From a bacterium (GTDB taxonomy: Bacteria; Verrucomicrobiota; Verrucomicrobiia; Limisphaerales; UBA11358), in assembly GCA_021813325.1 (NCBI GenBank), contig JAKALA010000002.1, forward strand, positions 116,161 to 180,160: a DNA stretch of 64,000 nucleotides, read 5' to 3'. The notes under the pieces are model-generated. The model saw only the letters and a program-made list of their open reading frames with translations. It had not been told where the DNA came from and ran no database searches. This document shows, in pieces, positions 27,701 to 35,438 of this stretch; the first letter of the stretch is position 1; each line of letters starts with the position of its first letter. The position numbers were made by a program, and so were the translations under genes.

Positions 27701-29129
27701 GGCGATTAAACACATAGACTTCGTCTATCAGACCGTTCAGATTGGCTGTTCCATCGCCCGTGTCGGCGCTTCCCCCAATCCAAAATTGGTTGCCAGTTCC
27801 GGTGCTGTTCCATTGGTCGGTCGTCAAGGTGTCCGCGCCGCTGTCCGCGGCAGCGGATTTTTTAGTGCCATAAGCGCCCGCGCCATCCGTGAAGGTGATG
27901 GCGTAGTGATGTTGCACACCGGCGGTCGTTGCCAGAGCGGAATCGACCGTATAGGTCGAACCGTTGCGCTTCGCTTCAAACCGTTGCTGCGTGAGGTCCG
28001 TGCCAATGGCTGCCGTGAGCATGATGCCGTCGGTTTGCGACGTGGTGCCGGGCGCGGCATCGCCGGGATTGCCGGCGATTTCGCCGATGCTGGAATTTCC
28101 AAAATCCATGATACGCGCCCAGTTTTGGGCCGACTGAGGTGTGGCCCAGATCTCAATCGTGATGTTCGTCTGTGATGAAAGAATGCCATCGGGCAAATCA
28201 ATATAGGCCGCCATCGAGTTCATTGCCATGTTGCCGGTCGTGCCGCCAGGCAATCGTAACGCGTTGCCGGTGTATCTCGCTCCATTGCCGCGCACCACAG
28301 CGGGAGCCCCGGAAACCAGGTCATAGTTCGTGGTGCCCGCCGGAGCCGAACCGGGGGCGTTGGTGAAGTTCCAGTGATAAATCGCCTTGTTCAAAACCGG
28401 CGCATACGCGACCCGCAACGTCGTGTCGCACATGGATTGGCAATGCGAGGAAATGCCATAGGCGCCGTCACCGCCATTGACGAAACTGCCGGTGCAAGTC
28501 GTGGCGCCATCGCCCAGCATATTGACTCCTCCGTCCCAGACGTTGGGATTGGAATACAAATAAGGCCAAGCCGCGCCGCCGCCGCAATAATTGTGCAGCA
28601 TGATGGTCTTGGGATTCAGATGGCCGTCGCCATGGTCCAAATTATAATTGTGCCCGCCGGTCTCATGCGCTACCACCACCAGCCACCACCACGTGCTGTT
28701 CACGGTGGAATATGTGCCCGGCTGATACGCATTGCCCGCCGCCCCGGTGCTGGCATACGGCGCATAAACCACCTGGTCGGCCCCCACGCTCGCGGCATAA
28801 TTCCGCACGTCCGAATAGGATCCATCACCGGCCACCAACCCAAGAACATAGCCGTTGTCCTCTCCCGACGAATCCCGGCTGGACATCATGTAGCCCACTA
28901 TGTTCAGGTGTTGTCCCGTGCCGCTCTGATCATTCAACGCGTTGCTGCCGATGACTCCGTTGGCCATGTTCACTCGCGCATTGGCCTCGCCGCCCCACGC
29001 CGACGCCGTCGAGGGCGGATATGAACATAACAAATCCGACTCAACAGCCGCATAACCTGAAACCGCGCCGGCCACCAGTGCGACTGTCAGAAAGCACGTA
29101 TAAAAATAACGGTTCTTTTTGGCGTTCAT
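24780..29129 (-). CDS. Secreted metzincin-like protein with LamG and beta-strand repeats
   Basis: 1449 residues. Signal peptide at 1-28 (FLTVALVAGAVSGYAA). Residues about 90-210 look like a reprolysin-type metalloprotease: GADQVVYAP, then AHETGGHNYNLDHGDG and a Met-turn TIMLHNYCGG. The zinc motif reads HExxxH, one residue longer than HExxHxxGxxH. Two LamG-like domains follow (about 240-490 and 500-710), then repeats of the autotransporter-associated beta-strand type (for example GAGTLTLSGANTLSGSVTIN) to about 1350. The C-terminal 75 residues (TWNVSGANLTMTWP to VFYRLVYP) are a verrucomicrobial-type terminal domain of unknown use. It starts 5 bases after the prodomain-like gene. Probably an extracellular or surface enzyme/adhesin; activity is unproven. 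Confidence 0.8.
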   Translation of the reverse strand: MNAKKNRYFYTCFLTVALVAGAVSGYAAVESDLLCSYPPSTASAWGGEANARVNMANGVIGSNALNDQSGTGQHLNIVGYMMSSRDSSGEDNGYVLGLVAGDGSYSDVRNYAASVGADQVVYAPYASTGAAGNAYQPGTYSTVNSTWWWLVVVAHETGGHNYNLDHGDGHLNPKTIMLHNYCGGGAAWPYLYSNPNVWDGGVNMLGDGATTCTGSFVNGGDGAYGISSHCQSMCDTTLRVAYAPVLNKAIYHWNFTNAPGSAPAGTTNYDLVSGAPAVVRGNGARYTGNALRLPGGTTGNMAMNSMAAYIDLPDGILSSQTNITIEIWATPQSAQNWARIMDFGNSSIGEIAGNPGDAAPGTTSQTDGIMLTAAIGTDLTQQRFEAKRNGSTYTVDSALATTAGVQHHYAITFTDGAGAYGTKKSAAADSGADTLTTDQWNSTGTGNQFWIGGSADTGDGTANLNGLIDEVYVFNRPLNATEVQSLYNNNSMANNNAVVHLSFDNVSGTTVINDGTGGSAMNGVLNGGASVVSGGKFGNCLRISGANASSSSCRIASSVVPLTVGAGSSWTVAMWVKSSSAGGCYAYQGAGGWASGNTTLYFNQGNTTAGTHAGGVRYAQGWETGAATVNDGTWHQVVLSCNGTNGGRWQWYRDGFPAGLLDVSNRLANITDVNEWLGRSEWSGDNLANNDYSEVRISNVAMNQQQVTANYLLGPNYVQRSTAMVAGDLWNGSARSFSTAGNWSDGLAPSAGKSYEMSDFNLTTPNDVANHTFAGDSLRASGGIFFDGASGSSTITVNKFQIDNEEICNAAPWYNTMTLAGNLYVTNNNIIRGSGGPVVVSANLNGNGSLTLYGQPVSFSGNNTGYTGKIRVGNGIIGNLNLSSEAQLGANPPNFTSDQLILNRGWLYTTTSFAISNSNRGITIGVNDGIFDQSAGTTLTLGCPLASGYTSASGNALTTQTEPSGIVAGVLIKQNSGRLALTSSNPNYNGAISINGGTLSITNAGQLSGGSFGNPFTDNGIFDYSSSAAQIISSAIAGTGAITKNGAGTLTLSGANTLSGSVTINGGTLYANPGNAANNRAFSYVSGITVNSGGTLQAGQNGLFGWDGTQEHPITVNSGGTLTCDSGADVGVGTVTLNGGTLANVGASATWGSWCFDNAGDVLAVTADSTVSAVNVKFANGGTINVSAGKTLNFNGTITDASGGGASSVAFGGTGTVVLTGVNPFSGGATISAGTLLVNGFIGAGPVTVDSEATLGGNGTIGGPVTVQSGGTLSPGLSVGVLNASSNVTLQPGSTNLMEISKTPLTNDQLRVTGLLTLGGTLVISNLSGTLSGGDSFRLFQAGSINGAFASFKLPVLGANLAWNTSNLGSSGVLSVVSTASAKLTWNVSGANLTMTWPSDHTGWRLLTSTNLAGNNWVDVSSNSVMATNQIALPINATNDSVFYRLVYP

Positions 29130-29134
29130 AAACT

Positions 29135-29902
29135 TTATTTGCCAGTTGGCTGCGTCTTTATGGAGTCATCGGCTTCAGCCGGCCCCAAGCCGTAGGTATT
29201 CGGGTCAATCGCCTTGACGATGACTTGTCCATCTTCGCGAGGCTCGCCCACGAGATAAATATTTTCCCTTGGGTCAATAACTGTGAACGCCTCGCGCCCG
29301 TCCATGAACGCCAGGGTCACCAACGAATCCGTGTTTCCTTTCAAATGGCCGCTGAATTGGCCTTGCCGGCTGGAGCCGTCGCCCTCGCTCTTGATGATGT
29401 CAAATTGAAGTTCCTGCCCGTCCACCCCCGGCAACGTCAATTGCCCCACCAGTTCCCGGGTCAGCTTGGCCTGTTCAAAAACCGCCGCCGACGTTTGCTT
29501 CAGATAAACCAGTTCGCGCCGGAAGATACGTGGATTTTCCTCCACCATGCGGTCATATTCCAGAGGATTGTGAGCAAGCTGACGGATGACGTTGGTGTCC
29601 CTGCCATCCGCCAGAGTCCATTGAAAATTTGTGCTTTCGTAAGCAACGGGCAACGGGCGTTTCAAAAAATTGGTCCAGTTTAGCAACACGGCACGGGTAA
29701 GTTTTGCGGTGCGGGGGGTGCCCCCTTGAGACGGCTGGTTTGCCGAAATATTGGCCGCTTGAACTCGGGATTCTGCCGGCTGATTGCTTTGCACTACCGA
29801 TGGACGCATCCCCCACAAGACTACGAGAATGACAACAGTCAACAAAAGTAATATGCCGGCCTTGCTAAAGGCACTTGATGATCGTCGCACCGGACTTGTC
29901 AT
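29135..29902 (-). CDS. Membrane-anchored protein resembling a metalloprotease prodomain
   Basis: 255 residues from the ATG at 29902 (a TTG at 29926 is also possible). One N-terminal membrane segment (AGILLLLTVVILVVLWGM), then an exported region. The C-terminal third, FDIIKSEGDGSSRQGQFSGH, LKGNTDSLVTLAFMDGREAF and NIYLVGEP, resembles the propeptide of reprolysin-like proteases, where a beta-rich domain ends before the catalytic domain. The putative protease gene follows after 5 bases and itself lacks a prodomain. I infer a split prodomain or inhibitor, with moderate confidence. Confidence 0.6.
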   Translation of the reverse strand: MTSPVRRSSSAFSKAGILLLLTVVILVVLWGMRPSVVQSNQPAESRVQAANISANQPSQGGTPRTAKLTRAVLLNWTNFLKRPLPVAYESTNFQWTLADGRDTNVIRQLAHNPLEYDRMVEENPRIFRRELVYLKQTSAAVFEQAKLTRELVGQLTLPGVDGQELQFDIIKSEGDGSSRQGQFSGHLKGNTDSLVTLAFMDGREAFTVIDPRENIYLVGEPREDGQVIVKAIDPNTYGLGPAEADDSIKTQPTGK

Positions 29903-30114
29903 GCGCTGTTTTGTGTTACTGTTCAATGCTGTTTTCCAGTTGAACGTCCGCCATCATATGGACGAGGATTGGTGATCAGCCTTCGACTCATGTCACCAGC
30001 ATTTTTTCCCGCCTGCCCAGACTGCAACTTCTGCTGAATCGTAAGATTCTGGAGCTGACCACGAAATATCATCGGTTTTAAAAATATCAATGAATCTCCA
30101 ATGGCGCAATTCCG

Positions 30115-30797
30115 TCAGCCGACCACTTTGCGGCTGTGGGCATCCAGGGTCATGGCCAAATACAAGCAGCCTTCTTGGATGGCAGGCAAGTGATGTCGCT
30201 CACCCAGACTTGGTTGGGGCACGCGGGCGCGGGCACTTTGGCCAGCCAGTTTTCGGCGATGGCCAGGTTGTGGTTGCTTTGCGTGGTGCGGGGCCGAAAC
30301 CGGTGTTTCTGCCGTGCCCGCAGGCCGGCTTGGCGCATCAGTCGGGCCACGCGGTTTTTGCCGCAAGGATGTCCCTGCCGCCGGAGCGCCACCTACAGTC
30401 GCGGACTGCCATAACTTTTACGGCTGGCCGCAAAGGCCTGACGGATCAGCGGCGTGAGCGTTTGATCCTGCTGGGGACGCGGTCGTTCCGGCTTGTGGTG
30501 CTGGGGGGCGTAATAACCGGCGCGGGAAACATCCAACGTCCGACAGAGCAGTTTGATGGGTTCTAGAGTTTGCATGGCCATCTGCTTGATCAGTTCGAAT
30601 CGCCGAGCTGGCCGGGCTGCTCTGAGCAGATGGCCAAGGTTTTTTTTAGGATTTCACGCTGCCGTTGGGTGTAGGGCGGTGGGGCCAAAAAGTTCAGTCA
30701 ATCGTTCGACGCTGCGTTTGATAAACACCAATTGCTCTGGTTCCGGGCGGGCATTGCCATCGGCGTCGGGGATATTGGCATTGGCAAACAATCTCAT
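30115..30797 (-). pseudogene. IS3-family insertion sequence remnant
   Basis: The orfA end is visible near 30640 (REILKKTLAICSE) with a run of eight A, as at IS3 frameshift sites. OrfB continues with EPIKLLCRTLDVSRAGYY and RKSYGSPRL, an in-frame TAG near 30393, then CGKNRVARLMRQAGLRARQK and NQVWVSDITCLP with the first DDE aspartate. A frameshift follows before YLAMTLDAHSRKVVG, and the sequence ends there. The remaining catalytic residues are lost, so it is inactive. Confidence 0.75.
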
Positions 30798-30860
30798 TTG
30801 GTGAAGACGATGCTCATAAACCGCAAAACAATTGTGGCAAAGTGGGGGGCAAGTTGAGGC

Positions 30861-30904
30861 AAAAAATCAACTGTCCGCTTTTGCCGCTGTAAAATGTTGA
30901 TTTT
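30861..30904 (-). terminator. Possible terminator after tRNA-Pro
   Basis: On the minus strand AAAATCAAC and GTTGATTTTTT can pair across a loop of about 24 bases, ending in a T-run shortly after the tRNA 3' end. The long loop lowers confidence. Confidence 0.4.
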
Positions 30905-30912
30905 GAAGCAAA

Positions 30913-30990
30913 TGGTCGGGGCGGCGAGATTTGAACTCGCGACCTCTTGCACCCCAAGCAAGCGCGCTAGCCGGGCTACGCTACGCCCCG
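30913..30990 (-). tRNA. tRNA-Pro (anticodon GGG), CCA encoded
   Basis: 78 bases on the minus strand. Acceptor stem CGGGGCG pairs with CGCCCCG, then A and an encoded CCA. The D arm has TAGCCCGGCTAGCGCG; the anticodon stem-loop is CTTGC-TTGGGGT-GCAAG, giving anticodon GGG; the T arm is CGAGTTCAAATCTCG. All arms fold well. It lies inside the island, between the IS3 remnant and flhB, where integrating elements often land, though I found no duplicated 3' end. Confidence 0.93.
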
Positions 30991-31006
30991 AACCACTCGG
31001 GCGCGC

Positions 31007-31034
31007 ATCCTAACATATTTTCGTGCGGTTTCAA
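31007..31034 (-). promoter_or_regulatory. Sigma-70 type promoter of tRNA-Pro
   Basis: Minus strand TTGAAA (31034-31029), 16-base spacer, TAGGAT (31012-31007). Transcription would start about ten bases before the tRNA. Confidence 0.45.
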
Positions 31035-31680
31035 CCCAGAAGATGAACAAATTGCAATTCCGGGCGCAATACCACACTGTTCTTAAGCTTGGCCGGTTCG
31101 GTAAGATTGGGCGCAACGGTTCCTCAAACTGATGATGGGGCAGATAACAAGACCGACAAATTGGATGCGCTGGATCTTGGATCTCAACCGACTTCAACGT
31201 AATGGCACATTGCCAACTGTGTGGGTATCGCCCGCAGCTTGCGGGACCAGCGACAATTAACCCGCACCCGATTAACCGTGCTGGCGGCGCGCCGCTCCCG
31301 TCTCAGAAATCGGCTGAATGCCACCTTGTCCAAATACGGATGTGGTATCACGGCCAGCAATCCATTGCCGGTGGGTGGGGCGTGATCAATGGATCGTCCT
31401 GCTGCCACTGGATGACAATTGGGGACCTCTGAACAAGGTCGCTTCCAAAGGCGCCAGTCCAGCGTCCAGTCGAGCCGCTCAAGAAATTTATTTGGCGGCG
31501 TGGCGACCATCAGATTGTCCAAAAGTCCCAACTGCGGGTTGATCGGCGTTTGCCTGGTTCTCTGCCCCGCTCTCAGATTATCCGTTCAAAATCGTTTTGC
31601 GGAGGGCTCGGATAATGCAAACCGGCGCTTGCCACCACGCTTTCAGACCTGACGCTTGCGCCCGAGCGGCTTGCCAGGCG
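31035..31680. other. Gene-poor stretch between tRNA-Pro and flhB
   Basis: No convincing gene. A minus-strand open stretch at 31184-31531 has FLERLDWTLDWRLWKRP, which faintly recalls the N-terminus of some transposases, but nothing else supports it. An inverted repeat ATTATCCG (31577-31584) / CGGATAAT (31609-31616) lies near the flhB end. The stretch is probably degraded mobile DNA at the island edge. Confidence 0.4.
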
Positions 31681-32763
31681 TCATGCTTGGTTCAGTTCGG
31701 TGTAATAGCGGTAGCGGTTCACGCGATACACCCACGCCAGCACTTCCGCCACGGCGGCGTAAAATTGCGAGGGAATTTCTTTGCCGACTTTGCCGTGCTT
31801 GAACAGCATTCGCGCCAGCGGTTTGTTTTCCACGATGGGCACCTGATGTTTCTGGGCGATTTCGCGGATTTGCAGCGCGTTTAGTCGAATGCCTTTGGCC
31901 ACAATGGTGGGCGCGCGCATGGTCTTGCGGTTGTAACGCAGGGCAATGGCGAAATGCGTCGGGTTGGTGACCACGACATCGGCTTTGGGCACTTCGGCCA
32001 GCGCCTTGGCCTTGCTTATGGCGCGGCGGCGGCGGCGCATTTGTTTGATCTTCGGATTGCCCTCCGTGTTCTTCATTTCATCCTTCACTTCCTCCCTGGT
32101 CATCATCAGGTCACGATGCGAACGCCACCATTGATAGCCGTAATCCATGGCGGCAATGGCCACCAGGCCCAGCCCCACGCGGAAAATGATCCGCAAACAC
32201 GCATCCGCCAGGAATTCAATCAACCGCGCGGTGCTGACGGACGTGCCGAAAATCGGATCGCTCAGAATGCTTTTAATCTCGTTATAAGTGATGGCGAAAA
32301 TGAAGGCGAACTTGATGACCGCCAGCGTGGTGGGCATCAGCGAGCGGGTCGAGAAGACGCGTTGAAAACCGTTGACGGGATTGATGCGATTCCAATCGGG
32401 CGTCAGTGCTTCCGACGCGGTTTGGAAGCGGCTTTGAATGGCGCCCGCTGTCAGGCCGGCCAGCATTGTGGCCCCGACAATGGGACCGACGCATTTGATG
32501 ATCATCCACACGCCGGCGGCCAGATAGCCTTGGAGAGAATCGACGTTCAAATTGGTGTCGTGCAGATGACTAAGCGTTAGCACGGTAGAGGTGGTCAAAT
32601 TCTGCCATAACTCGCGTCCACCAAAAGACAGGGCGGCCAGCCCGGCCATGAGCACGAAAACGGTTTGCACCTCGGCGCTGCGCGGAATCTGGCCGTGCTT
32701 GATGGCTTCATCCAGCTTTCGCTGTGTCGGCTGCTCTGTCTTCTCGCCCATTTCCTCGCTCAT
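31681..32763 (-). CDS. flhB: Flagellar export switch protein FlhB
   Basis: 360 residues from the ATG at 32763, chosen because AAAGGAGG lies 8 bases before it and MSEEMGEKTEQPTQRKLDEA is the family N-terminus. Four membrane helices follow, then the cytoplasmic domain with the self-cleaving NPTH motif (VVVTNPTHFAIALRYN). FlhB switches export from rod/hook to filament proteins after FliK signals hook completion. It is the last gene of the flgB operon; flhA, usually next, is 8 kb away beyond the island. Confidence 0.96.
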   Translation of the reverse strand: MSEEMGEKTEQPTQRKLDEAIKHGQIPRSAEVQTVFVLMAGLAALSFGGRELWQNLTTSTVLTLSHLHDTNLNVDSLQGYLAAGVWMIIKCVGPIVGATMLAGLTAGAIQSRFQTASEALTPDWNRINPVNGFQRVFSTRSLMPTTLAVIKFAFIFAITYNEIKSILSDPIFGTSVSTARLIEFLADACLRIIFRVGLGLVAIAAMDYGYQWWRSHRDLMMTREEVKDEMKNTEGNPKIKQMRRRRRAISKAKALAEVPKADVVVTNPTHFAIALRYNRKTMRAPTIVAKGIRLNALQIREIAQKHQVPIVENKPLARMLFKHGKVGKEIPSQFYAAVAEVLAWVYRVNRYRYYTELNQA

Positions 32764-32842
32764 GGCTCGGGCCTCCTTTGCGGCGCCCGGACGGACGCGG
32801 TTGGCGATTCGGCCACGGGCACAACGGTGCAATCCGGCCAGG

Positions 32843-33610
32843 TCATTGAGCGCCTCCCATCAATTGGGCCACCGCCAGCAGATCATCCGGCAGGCGATGA
32901 AGATAGTTGATGACATGTTGCGCGGTGAGCTGCATGGTGAAACCAAAGACCACCAGGCCGCCGATGATGCGCACGCTGAAGCTCTCGTGAAAAACGTTCA
33001 TTTGCGGCACCGCCCGGCTCAACACGGCAAAGAGCAGGGTGATGACAAAAGCCACCGCGATGATCGGCGCGGAAATTTGCAGCGCCACCATGAACACATG
33101 ACTGGTTTGCGCCACGATGGTTTCGAACAGCGCGCGGTTCAGATGAATGCCGCCGACCGGGAGCACCGTGTAGGTGCGTTCGAAACCGACGAGCAGCCAG
33201 TGGTGCAAATCCATGGTCAACATCACCACGGCCGCCAAAAAGAAGAGGATGGACGAGGGGACTTGTTCGCTGGTCGAACTGGCGGGATTGATGATGGACG
33301 CCATGTTCAGCCCCATTTGCGACGAGATGATGTTCCCCGCGATGTCCACCGCGTAAAATACCAGCCGGGACACGAATCCCAGAAACAGGCCGATGACCAG
33401 TTCCTGGAACATGACGCCGAGCAGCGAGGCGAAGGCCATTTTATCGGCATGAAACGGCGGCAACAGCGGGGCCAGGAGAATGGCGATCAGCAGGGACAGC
33501 GCCACGCGCATGACGCTCGGGAAATTGACGGCCGAGAAGAACGGCAGCACGAGCAGAAACGCGCTCACGCGCAAAAACACCATCAGGCAGCTGTAAATAT
33601 CCACTTCCAT
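32843..33610 (-). CDS. fliR: Flagellar export gate protein FliR
   Basis: 255 residues, strongly hydrophobic with about six membrane segments. VFLRVSAFLLVLPFFSAVNF, VIGLFLGFVSRLVFYAVDIA and GNIISSQMGLNMASIINPAS are typical FliR. It builds the export gate with FliP and FliQ at the basal body centre. It starts 38 bases after fliQ and is followed by flhB after a 79-base gap. Confidence 0.95.
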   Translation of the reverse strand: MEVDIYSCLMVFLRVSAFLLVLPFFSAVNFPSVMRVALSLLIAILLAPLLPPFHADKMAFASLLGVMFQELVIGLFLGFVSRLVFYAVDIAGNIISSQMGLNMASIINPASSTSEQVPSSILFFLAAVVMLTMDLHHWLLVGFERTYTVLPVGGIHLNRALFETIVAQTSHVFMVALQISAPIIAVAFVITLLFAVLSRAVPQMNVFHESFSVRIIGGLVVFGFTMQLTAQHVINYLHRLPDDLLAVAQLMGGAQ

Positions 33611-33648
33611 TTCGCGGGGAGGTTTGGCGCCGCCGTGCCGACTGCGGT

Positions 33649-33918
33649 CTATTGCACCATCTGCGGCATTTTCTGGATCATGGAGGTGGTGAACTCAATC
33701 ATCGACCGCATGATCCACGGCAGCATCAACAGCAAAACGCCGATCACCGCCAGCGCCTTGGGCACAAAGGTGAGCGTTTGTTCGCTGATGGTGGTCACCG
33801 CTTGGAACAGGCTGATGCAAAGCCCGATGATCATGGCCGCGCCGAGAATCGGCGTGGAAATGGCCAGGGCCTGAAAAATCATGGCTTTGAGCACTTCAAT
33901 GGCAAATTCAGTAGTCAT
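33649..33918 (-). CDS. fliQ: Flagellar export gate protein FliQ
   Basis: 89 residues, two membrane helices, the normal FliQ size: MTTEFAIEVLKAMIFQALAI, GLCISLFQAVTTISEQTLTF and VPKALAVIGVLLLMLPWIMR. The ATG at 33918 gives the family N-terminus; an earlier in-frame start would extend into fliP. It lies 4 bases after fliP. Confidence 0.96.
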   Translation of the reverse strand: MTTEFAIEVLKAMIFQALAISTPILGAAMIIGLCISLFQAVTTISEQTLTFVPKALAVIGVLLLMLPWIMRSMIEFTTSMIQKMPQMVQ

Positions 33919-33922
33919 AAAT

Positions 33923-34696
33923 TCACATGCCGAAGCTGCGCACCACGGACTGAACCACCAGCGTCCAGCCATCCACCAGCACAAACAGCAGCAATTTGAG
34001 CGGCAACGAAATCGTCATCGGCGGCATCATCATCATGCCCATGCTCATCAGCACGGTGGCCACCACGAGGTCAATCAGGATGAACGGCACAAAAATCAGG
34101 AAACCCATCTGGAACGCGGTGCGCAATTCGCTGATGATGAACGCCGGGATGACCACGCGCAGCGGCAGTTGATCCGGCGAAGTGGGCTGCAACTTGGCCA
34201 TGGCCACAAAGAGTTCCACATCCTTGGGCCGCGTTTGCCGGAGCATGAACGTGCGAATGTGGCCCGCTGCCTTGTCGAGCGCCTGTGTGCTGGTCAACTG
34301 ATGCGCTTGATACGGTTGAATGGCGTCGCGATTGATGTTTTCCCAGACCGGCGCCATGACGAAATAGGTGATGAACAAGGACAGGCCGATGATGATTTGA
34401 TTGGCCGGCGTGCCCTGCAACTGCAACGCGCTGCGCACAAAGGAGAGCACGATCACCACGCGGGTGAAGCAGGTCATCAGCAGCAGAATGGACGGAGCCA
34501 GCGAGAGCAGGGTGATGATGAACAACACCTTGATGCCGGCGTCCACATCCGGCGCCCCGCTGGGAGCGCCGAGGGTGATTTGAATCGGTCCCAGGCTGGT
34601 GGCCGTGGCGGCCGCATTGGTCTGGGCCGAAGCCGTGGTGCCACCTGCCAAGAACACCAGCAAAAATGCCAGAAGGAAACAGCGGGTTGTCTTCAT
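33923..34696 (-). CDS. fliP: Flagellar export gate protein FliP
   Basis: 257 residues with a signal peptide (LLAFLLVFLAGGTTASA) and the conserved core: LLLMTCFTRVVIVLSFVRSA, GTPANQIIIGLSLFITYFVM and FQMGFLIFVPFILIDLVVAT. FliP forms the pentameric core of the export gate. Its ATG overlaps the fliO stop by four bases. Confidence 0.97.
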   Translation of the reverse strand: MKTTRCFLLAFLLVFLAGGTTASAQTNAAATATSLGPIQITLGAPSGAPDVDAGIKVLFIITLLSLAPSILLLMTCFTRVVIVLSFVRSALQLQGTPANQIIIGLSLFITYFVMAPVWENINRDAIQPYQAHQLTSTQALDKAAGHIRTFMLRQTRPKDVELFVAMAKLQPTSPDQLPLRVVIPAFIISELRTAFQMGFLIFVPFILIDLVVATVLMSMGMMMMPPMTISLPLKLLLFVLVDGWTLVVQSVVRSFGM

Positions 34697-35145
34697 TTTC
34701 CTTTCAGCATTTGCGCCAAGGCCACCGAAAAGGTCGGTGGGGCTTTGATGTCAGTAGAGGGCTCATCCGCCGGCGCATCCGGCAGGTGGCTCAGTAAAGT
34801 GGTGCCCGCCGGCGAAGTGGTGATCAAAAAGCGGGCTTGTTCGTAGCCGACGACGTGCAGCGCCTGGCGCCCGCCCAGATGGCGGCTTTCAATGAGGTTG
34901 AGCTTGGGGGCGCGCCCGCCTTTTGAGCCGGCCCGCTGCCAGTGGCGAAACATCCAGACGCCGGCAAAGAACAGCCCAATGACCAGGAGGAACGCGCCAA
35001 TAACCCGGATGACCGAAGCGCCCGTGTCAGCCAGACCCGGTGCCAATGGCGGCAACGTAGTCAGGTTCGTCGTCGCGCCCTGGGCCGCTGGTAGCCAGCA
35101 AAGACCGAGAATGACCGAACCGATGGATTTGAGGGAAAACTTCAT
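34693..35145 (-). CDS. fliO: Flagellar biosynthesis protein FliO
   Basis: 150 residues from the ATG at 35145, preferred over the ATG at 35163 because GAGG lies 9 bases before it. A signal or first membrane segment (SVILGLCWLPAAQGA) is followed by a membrane helix (VIGAFLLVIGLFFAGVWMF) and a short cytoplasmic domain with LNLIESRHLGGRQALHVV, typical of FliO. It helps FliP assemble. It lies between fliN and fliP. Confidence 0.88.
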   Translation of the reverse strand: MKFSLKSIGSVILGLCWLPAAQGATTNLTTLPPLAPGLADTGASVIRVIGAFLLVIGLFFAGVWMFRHWQRAGSKGGRAPKLNLIESRHLGGRQALHVVGYEQARFLITTSPAGTTLLSHLPDAPADEPSTDIKAPPTFSVALAQMLKGK

Positions 35146-35168
35146 GCGCCATGTCCTCGGCATCGGTC

Positions 35169-35438
35169 TCAGGCCGTCGGCGCGGCACCGATGACTTCGG
35201 TGATTTTGACGCCGTAACGATCTTCAATCACGACGACCTCGCCGCGGGCGATCAGTTTGCCGTTGATGCTGAGATCGACCGGCGCGTCCGCGGCTTTGTC
35301 CAGTTGGACGACGGAACCGGCGGCCAGTTGCAGCACGTCGCGCATGGGCAATTGGCAGCCGCCCAGCTCGATGGTCAGGCTGACGGGCACGTCGAGCACC
35401 AGATTCAAATTGGCGGGATTTTCAGCGGTATCATTCAT
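35169..35438 (-). CDS. fliN: Flagellar motor switch protein FliN
   Basis: 89 residues forming a single SPOA/CheC-like domain: LVLDVPVSLTIELGGCQLPM, LAAGSVVQLDKAADAPVDLS and LIARGEVVVIEDRYGVKITE. FliN forms the lower C-ring with FliM and binds FliH at the export apparatus. Its start overlaps the fliM stop by 8 bases. Confidence 0.96.
   Translation of the reverse strand: MNDTAENPANLNLVLDVPVSLTIELGGCQLPMRDVLQLAAGSVVQLDKAADAPVDLSINGKLIARGEVVVIEDRYGVKITEVIGAAPTA

Noticed and set aside
31184..31531. Minus-strand frame with FLERLDWTLDWRLWK
   Set aside because: A faint likeness to transposase N-termini only; the rest is unlike any transposase I know.
30913..31680. Attachment site of an integrated element at tRNA-Pro
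   Set aside because: I found no repeat of the tRNA 3' end within the island and the integrase fragment is 6 kb away, so there is no direct support.
32591..33874. 427-residue open frame on the plus strand
   Set aside because: Antisense to flhB and fliR; His/Gln/Arg-rich with no recognisable domain.
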